Source of the DNA: Lachnospiraceae bacterium
Lineage (GTDB): Bacteria > Bacillota > Clostridia > Lachnospirales > Lachnospiraceae
Length of the DNA: 10,576 nt
Direction: 5' to 3'
Assembly: GCA_003484785.1 (NCBI GenBank)
Contig: DNAD01000116.1
Coordinates: 1-10,576 of the forward strand
Under the pieces are notes generated by a model. That model was not told the origin of the DNA, did not search any database, and saw nothing but the letters and a program-made list of their open reading frames with translations. This document shows positions 7,014-10,576 of this stretch, piece by piece (within the stretch, counting starts at the first letter, position 1; the number at the start of each line of letters is the position of its first letter). The translations under genes were made by a program, and so were the position numbers.

Positions 7014-7796
7014 TTAAAAAATCTGCAGCCTTCCTCCGGGGCTGTGTGTATACAAAATGAATTTCGTATTGGTGACCAGATATCTTCCAAACAGCCTTTT
7101 AGGATCCGAAAGGAGCCTGTAGAGCCATTCAAATCCCAGCTTCTGCCACGATTCGGGAGCCCTTTTGACTGTTCCCGCGTGAAAATCAAAGCCTGCGCCC
7201 ACTCCGAGCATAACCCCGTCAAAGAGCCCTTTGTGGTCCGCCATCCATCTCTCCTGCCTTGGAGCTCCCAGGCCCACCCATATAAGCTCTGCCCCGGAGC
7301 TTCTTATCATTTCCGTTATATTGACATCCTCTTCTTCGGTCAGCTTTCTGAAGGGCGGCGAATACATCCCGGCGATCCTTAACCCCGGGTATCTGTCAGT
7401 AAGCCTTTCCTTAAGCTTCGAAAGGGTATCTTCACGGGAGCCGTAGAAAAAATGAGATAATCCGCAGTCATTTCTGCTGTGATCAAACATCTCTCCCATA
7501 AAATCGGGCCCCGCCACCCGCCCGGCCCCAAGCCCCTGTTTCCTTAAAAGCCTTGCCACCGGAGCCCCGTCCGGAAAGGTAAGGGCGGAACCGTTGAGGA
7601 TATCCCGGTATTCTTCATCATCACAGGCCATGACCGTGGTGTGCACGTTCGAAAAACAGATATAGCCGCCTGAAAGGTCCTTAATATGGGCCGCAGTCAG
7701 CCTTACGGCCTCTTCTGTGGTCGAAGCGGCAAACTCCACCCCAAGTACATTTCCGGTATTAAGTTTCACATCTCCGATTTTTTCGGATCCCCTCAC
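7014..7796 (-). CDS. WecG/TagA/CpsF family glycosyltransferase
   Basis: Members transfer a sugar (N-acetylmannosamine or its acid form in studied cases) to a lipid-linked first sugar during teichoic acid or capsule-type polysaccharide synthesis, at the inner face of the membrane. The 260 residues cover the whole family domain: NVLGVEF near the start; FSNVHTT (48-54); FPDGAPV with Asp76 matching the proposed catalytic Asp of TagA; RVAGPDF with Arg93; WVGLGAPRQERWM (173-185) with Gln181; and the C-terminal KRAPESWQKLGFEWLYRLLSDP (211-232) with RYL. The exact donor cannot be told. The start chosen is the GTG at 7796, ten bases after GGAGGAG, which lies in the end of the sortase-like gene (gap 7 bases, so translational coupling is likely). 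A GTG at 7769 is the alternative. An upstream open extension to 7904 only overlaps the sortase-like gene. Confidence 0.93.
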   Translation of the reverse strand: MRGSEKIGDVKLNTGNVLGVEFAASTTEEAVRLTAAHIKDLSGGYICFSNVHTTVMACDDEEYRDILNGSALTFPDGAPVARLLRKQGLGAGRVAGPDFMGEMFDHSRNDCGLSHFFYGSREDTLSKLKERLTDRYPGLRIAGMYSPPFRKLTEEEDVNITEMIRSSGAELIWVGLGAPRQERWMADHKGLFDGVMLGVGAGFDFHAGTVKRAPESWQKLGFEWLYRLLSDPKRLFGRYLVTNTKFILYTHSPGGRLQIF

Positions 7797-7803
7797 AGCT
7801 TTC

Positions 7804-8589
7804 TCACTCCTCCGTGTTAAGCAGCACGGCCTGAACCGCATAGTCCCCTTCATCCCCGTCCTCAGAGAGCGCAACACAGGAAAGGATCCTCGCATTGTCG
7901 TCAAGCCTTACCATGGTCTCCCGCCGGAAATTGGCGTTTAAGTCCTTCGTGGCAAAAATGCTGTCAAGATAGGCGGTAAAATCCTCTCCCGGGGAAAAAT
8001 CCGTTAATATCTCCTCCTCCTTGCAGTGATATGCCGAAAAGATCTCAAGGATAAAGGTTTTGGAGGGTGTATACAGGAAAATATAAGGGCTTCTTTCGAA
8101 AAAATCCTTATCCCCCAGAAAGCTGAGAGTCGAGAAGCCGGAACCGTTCCCTGCGGATCTTGCCCGTATGACGGTATTATATGAGGAAAAACCGTTCCAG
8201 GTATCATCCGCGCAGAACGAACCGTCCTCATCATCGCTTCCGTCCACGGCATGGGTAAGATAAAAATCCCTGTCCGAGGGATGCTTAAGCACCGGACCGT
8301 CTATCCTGGTTCCCGGAATATAGATATATCCGATGATGTCGGGATTCATGGTCTTTAATGCAGCCCAGTCTATCCCCCGATCCGGGATCACTATGCCATT
8401 AAACTGCTTTTCCTTCGGGCCCTCAAGCTCCCTGCTCACCTCATCGCGCAGTGCCGTCTGATTATTTAAGGCTCTCAGCCGTTTCAGCTTGTAGCCCACC
8501 GCAAAAAGGGCAAAGACAGCGGCGGCCGTAAAAAAGACTATGGATACGGCAAGATACCTCGTCCTTCTTTTTTTGCTGTCATTATCCAT
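7804..8589 (-). CDS. Class B sortase-like protein lacking catalytic His and Arg (probable pseudoenzyme)
   Basis: The 261 residues have a basic inside end, a membrane helix at about 12-34, and a sortase fold with class B features: IDWAALKTMNPDIIGYIYIPGTRIDGPV (73-100), DFYLTH, GSFCADD, the NTVI strand, GSGFSTLSFLGDKDFFERSPYIFLYTP (149-175) and EIFSAY. Sortases cleave sorting signals and join proteins to the wall using His, Cys and Arg. Here the usual YGHNM reads RARSA, so His is replaced by Arg144. Cys238 is kept in ARILSCV, although TLSTC is altered. The Arg expected before the last strand is Asp249 (GDYAVQA). Transpeptidation therefore looks unlikely, and binding or regulation is possible. 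The reading frame is intact, so this is not an ordinary pseudogene. The ATG has a weak GGGATGA site. The gene precedes the glycosyltransferase by 7 bases. No LPXTG-like substrate is visible. Confidence 0.87.
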   Translation of the reverse strand: MDNDSKKRRTRYLAVSIVFFTAAAVFALFAVGYKLKRLRALNNQTALRDEVSRELEGPKEKQFNGIVIPDRGIDWAALKTMNPDIIGYIYIPGTRIDGPVLKHPSDRDFYLTHAVDGSDDEDGSFCADDTWNGFSSYNTVIRARSAGNGSGFSTLSFLGDKDFFERSPYIFLYTPSKTFILEIFSAYHCKEEEILTDFSPGEDFTAYLDSIFATKDLNANFRRETMVRLDDNARILSCVALSEDGDEGDYAVQAVLLNTEE

Positions 8590-8633
8590 TTTCAGATCAT
8601 CCCTGCCTCATTACCCGTGCCTTTTTCAGTAAG

Positions 8634-8684
8634 CCCGGGGTTACTATTCACAGCCTTTTGGGCTGTGAATAGTAACAGCCCGGG
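8634..8684. repeat. Long imperfect hairpin without T tract (possible dispersed palindromic element)
   Basis: A perfect 15-bp stem pairs 8641-8655 with 8661-8675 around TTTTG. It is enclosed by self-complementary CCCGGG at 8634-8639 and 8679-8684, separated from the stem by 1 and 3 bases. Neither strand has a following T run, so it is not a standard terminator. It lies in the 130-base gap between the DUF5067-like gene and the sortase-like gene, and would form a strong structure in a shared mRNA. A processing or attenuation site, or a REP-like element, are options. Confidence 0.7.
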
Positions 8685-8719
8685 AACTGTTTCCAGCCGC
8701 AGCGGCATGCAATACCGAA

Positions 8720-9895
8720 TCACTGCAGATTGATGACGGTGGACGCAACATCCTCGTAGGTCTCGTAGTTATCGTGAATGGTGAGGGTCACCGGATCCTC
8801 GGTATTCTGAAGCTTCACCGAATATGCGCAGTCTATGCCCTCTCCGTTTGCTATCTGTGTATCCCGGTTATAAAACTCATCCGGCGGACTCTCAAGCGAC
8901 GCAAACGTCTCGCAGATGATGTCATTCTGCACCACCATGGGAGGAAATACCTCGGACATGGAAAGCGGAGTCTCTGTCTTGTTTACAAAGGTAAAATAGA
9001 TCAGAGCCGCGGGATTAGAATCCGTATCCTTCGTTATCTGCAGCCTGGTGCATTTAAGCGCGAACTTATCGTTACTGAAATCTATGGTAGCCGGTGAATC
9101 CACGGATTCGTAATCATCCTGTCCTTCCTGTCCGTCCTCTCCTTCTGCCGTATCCAAAGCCTCCCCGCTGTAGCCGGGCGCGCTGTCAAAATTTTCCGCC
9201 TCCAGAAGCTTCTTATATTTAAACAGGTTGAAAAGCACTATCCCAAGGACGATGAGCTCGAGCACTATAACGGCTATGTTGATGATGGTCACCCGCCTTT
9301 TGTGCTCCTCTTCCTCTGCCCTGTCATATACCGGGGCTTCGGGCATGCTCCCGGGAATCCTTCCCACTCCCTGCCTTTCATATTCAAGATAGATGTTCTT
9401 TTCCTGTTTCGGCTCTTCTTTATCCCGGGCAGGTTTTTCTTTTTTAGGGGGCGCCGGCCTCTTACCTGCTGAAACTTCCTGTCCCGGCCGGGAAAACGTA
9501 GAGATACTGTCAAGCGCGCTCTTTCTTTCAGCATCCCTGTCAGGCGCCTCTGCCGCTTCCCTTCCGCTCTTTTCCCTTTCAGCGGGATAAGGAGGTTTTT
9601 CTGACGCGGTTTCCCATGTATTTCCGGAAGGCTCAACATCAGAATACCCTGCCCCGGAGGAAATGTCCGAAGCAGGAGGTTTTGGAGGCATTGCAGGGGC
9701 CTTCTGAGGCATTGCGGGGGCGGGCTTTCTCGGCATGAAATCCTCATCTGCCGCCTCCTCCTTAAGCCTCTTTGCGTCCTCTGCCTGACTCTTATAAAGC
9801 TCGCTGACAGCTGCAGCGCTCCTGCCGGGCTTTAATTCCTCAGGTGTTTTCTTTCTTCTTCGTCTTACTTTTTTTACTTCAATATCCTGTGCCAC
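8720..9895 (-). CDS. Single-pass membrane protein with disordered Pro-rich inside and DUF5067-like outer domain
   Basis: The 391 residues begin with a very basic patch (EVKKVRRRRKK), followed by about 190 residues of Pro/Lys/Glu/Ala-rich, probably disordered sequence (for example MPQKAPAMPPKPPAS at 62-76). One membrane helix lies at about 202-225, then an acidic Gly/Glu/Asp linker (235-268) and a beta-rich domain at about 270-391. That domain reads like DUF5067: FALKCTRLQITKD, LIYFTFVNKTETPLS, FPPMVVQN, NGEGIDCAYSVKLQNTEDPVTLTIHD. The domain is usually extracellular in Firmicutes and its function is unknown. The start is the GTG at 9895, with GGAGAG at 9907-9912, eleven bases away and partly inside the hairpin of repeat copy 1. 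An ATG at 9904 is out of frame and soon stops. The sortase-like gene follows after 130 bases. Confidence 0.86.
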   Translation of the reverse strand: MAQDIEVKKVRRRRKKTPEELKPGRSAAAVSELYKSQAEDAKRLKEEAADEDFMPRKPAPAMPQKAPAMPPKPPASDISSGAGYSDVEPSGNTWETASEKPPYPAEREKSGREAAEAPDRDAERKSALDSISTFSRPGQEVSAGKRPAPPKKEKPARDKEEPKQEKNIYLEYERQGVGRIPGSMPEAPVYDRAEEEEHKRRVTIINIAVIVLELIVLGIVLFNLFKYKKLLEAENFDSAPGYSGEALDTAEGEDGQEGQDDYESVDSPATIDFSNDKFALKCTRLQITKDTDSNPAALIYFTFVNKTETPLSMSEVFPPMVVQNDIICETFASLESPPDEFYNRDTQIANGEGIDCAYSVKLQNTEDPVTLTIHDNYETYEDVASTVINLQ

Positions 9896-9911
9896 TATTG
9901 ATCATACTCTC

Positions 9912-9962
9912 CGCTGCTTCCTTCATATTTGTTTCAAACCGCTGCTACCCGGGGAAGCGGCG
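9912..9962. repeat. Structured repeat, copy 1 (upstream of the DUF5067-like gene)
   Basis: A 45-base segment (9914-9958) recurs at 10060-10104 with one mismatch (9944 G versus 10090 A). Its arms pair 9912-9921 with 9953-9962 as a 10-bp stem with one T-G pair, around a 31-base loop. On the minus strand the right arm runs straight into the GGAGAG site of the next gene, so the hairpin could hinder ribosome binding. Confidence 0.8.
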
Positions 9963-9992
9963 TATCGGCCCCTCCACTCTGCGGCGGGGGTC

Positions 9993-10058
9993 TCAGAAAG
10001 TCACTTCAGGGTTCTCGTAATCTGCAGTTGCTGTTGACTTTCTTCGACTGAAAGACAT
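9993..10058 (-). CDS. Possible 21-codon small ORF between the two repeat copies
   Basis: The minus strand carries ATG at 10058-10056 and TGA at 9995-9993, coding a peptide that starts MSFSRRKSTATA and ends DYENPEVTF. An AAGGA site (10069-10065) sits six bases before the ATG. The second half of this site and the start codon are inside the right arm of the 18-bp inverted repeat of copy 2. The paired arm is in the last codons of the upstream gene, so translation could be coupled to that gene. I recognise no homologue. It may be a real micropeptide, a leader peptide, a remnant of a duplicated gene start, or chance. Confidence 0.3.
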   Translation of the reverse strand: MSFSRRKSTATADYENPEVTF

Positions 10059-10116
10059 CCTGCTTCCTTCATATTTGTTTCAAACCGCTACTACCCGGGG
10101 AAGCAGGATGTCTTTC
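10050..10116. repeat. Structured repeat, copy 2, with 18-bp perfect inverted arms
   Basis: Positions 10050-10067 pair perfectly with 10099-10116 (GAAAGACATCCTGCTTCC and its complement) around a 31-base loop nearly identical to that of copy 1. The outer parts of the arms differ from copy 1, yet both pair. On the minus strand the first arm is coding sequence of the upstream gene, and that gene's TAG stop (10093-10091) lies in the loop. No T tract follows, so it is not an ordinary terminator. Confidence 0.85.
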
Positions 10117-10495
10117 CTTCATAATCCGTGCCGGTTTCTTCGCGGAAATGAGCCATGTACTTTCCCGGATTCTTTATTACATCATACATCGTATAGAAGG
10201 CCATTAGGATCATCTCTGACCGGTCGTATTTAAGTCCGAACTTCCCTTCATCCAGGGCCGCCTTGAACCTGTCCGTCTGCCATACCAGTATATCCGTCAC
10301 CGTCATCCCGTCAACCGAAAGGCTGCACAGAAAATCGTCGTTGTGATAAAAATAACTGAATTCCTCATACAGCGCCGGATATTCCTCAAAGCGCGAAAAC
10401 AGCTCATCCAGAAAAGACTTATCCTTTCCGCACGAGGCGCACAGCCCTGCTGCCCACTGATATACTTCCTTTTTTTCTTCTGTGTCGATCATCAT
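10091..10495 (-). CDS. Unknown small protein, 134 residues
   Basis: I cannot assign a function. The product is soluble-looking, mostly helical and acidic, with no signal peptide or membrane helix. Recognisable landmarks are LCASCGKDKSFLDELFSRF (18-36), two Cys three residues apart, then FYHNDDFLC, VTDILVWQTDRFKAALD, ILMAFYTMYDVIKNP and a final ETGTDYEGK. The overall pattern resembles uncharacterised proteins I recall from Lachnospiraceae, but that is from memory. The last seven or so residues (KTSCFPG) and the stop are encoded by repeat copy 2, so the original C-terminus may have been altered. Two ATG codons in a row (10495 and 10492) begin the frame. Neither has a well-placed ribosome site: AAAGGG lies about 17 bases away. 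It is the first gene of the minus-strand run visible here. Confidence 0.8.
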   Translation of the reverse strand: MMIDTEEKKEVYQWAAGLCASCGKDKSFLDELFSRFEEYPALYEEFSYFYHNDDFLCSLSVDGMTVTDILVWQTDRFKAALDEGKFGLKYDRSEMILMAFYTMYDVIKNPGKYMAHFREETGTDYEGKTSCFPG

Positions 10496-10498
10496 AAC

Positions 10499-10527
10499 AT
10501 ATTACCATTTTACCCTTTCAATTTCAA
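10499..10527 (-). promoter_or_regulatory. Candidate sigma-A promoter abutting the start codon of the 134-aa gene
   Basis: The minus strand carries TTGAAA at 10527-10522, a 17-base spacer, and TAATAT at 10504-10499 preceded by TGG, which makes an extended -10. Only three bases separate the -10 from the first ATG. Transcription starting six to eight bases downstream would begin at or next to the second ATG (10492), giving a leaderless mRNA. The rest of 10528-10576 is AT-rich with no gene seen. Confidence 0.5.
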
Positions 10528-10576
10528 TAATTCTACTATAAACTACCACAATCGTCCCGATTATTCATCATTATTT

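Noticed and set aside
7797..7904. Upstream extension of the glycosyltransferase frame
   Set aside because: It overlaps the end of the sortase-like gene in another frame and adds residues unlike the family's amino end.
9953..10058. Selenocysteine readthrough of the TGA at 9995-9993
   Set aside because: The frame stays open after it, but that is explained by the repeat. No convincing SECIS hairpin follows and the peptide is not a selenoprotein family.
9914..10104. CRISPR array or insertion-sequence ends
   Set aside because: Only two direct copies, with a 101-base spacer and hairpin structure; no cas, transposase or target duplication is seen.

Overview
The window looks like chromosomal DNA of a Gram-positive, probably flagellated member of the Clostridia, most likely Lachnospiraceae. 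This is inferred from gene content: a FliD-like flagellar cap protein, class B sortase architecture, a DUF5067-type domain, a TM2 protein, bacterial SH3 and Ig-like wall proteins, strong AGGAGG-type ribosome sites and moderate GC. The genus cannot be named from the sequence.

Layout. Plus-strand genes occupy only the left end: the 3' tail of an unidentified gene (1-102) and a FliD-like gene (147-1454). They meet a bidirectional terminator (1502-1547) facing the convergent TM2 gene (1595-1798, minus). Everything from there to the right end is on the minus strand. In the order of transcription, right to left, it runs: a 134-aa unknown protein (10495-10091); a duplicated hairpin repeat with a possible 21-codon ORF; a membrane protein with a DUF5067-like domain (9895-8720); a sortase-B-like protein (8589-7804); a WecG/TagA/CpsF glycosyltransferase (7796-7014); a promoter-bearing AT-rich gap; a MotA/TolQ/ZorA-like channel subunit (6896-5328); a MotB/TolR/ZorB-like OmpA-domain partner (5280-4324); a membrane-anchored Ig/SH3/Ala-rich protein (4300-3182); and UDP-galactopyranose mutase glf (3153-2005).

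How the genes may work together. The most interesting unit is the tight three-gene block 6896-3182. An ion-driven stator pair related to ZorA/ZorB is followed 23 bp later by a single-pass protein with the general build of TolA or TonB: a short inside end, one helix, a long Ala/Glu/Gln-rich stalk and a small C-terminal domain with two cysteines. No Zorya effector (ZorC, ZorD or ZorE) is present. The block lies between cell-surface polysaccharide genes (WecG/TagA/CpsF transferase and glf). I infer an envelope-associated, proton- or sodium-powered machine in a Gram-positive cell rather than a standard Zorya defence locus, but function is unproven.

A second unusual item is the sortase. It aligns well with class B sortases but has Arg where the catalytic His belongs and Asp where the catalytic Arg belongs, so it is probably a pseudoenzyme. 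A third is the pair of 45-bp repeats at 9914-9958 and 10060-10104. Each sits in a hairpin whose outer arms differ in sequence yet still pair. One copy supplies the stop codon and last residues of the upstream gene and could hide a downstream start codon. The right-most gene also has a good promoter so close to its ATG that its mRNA may be leaderless.
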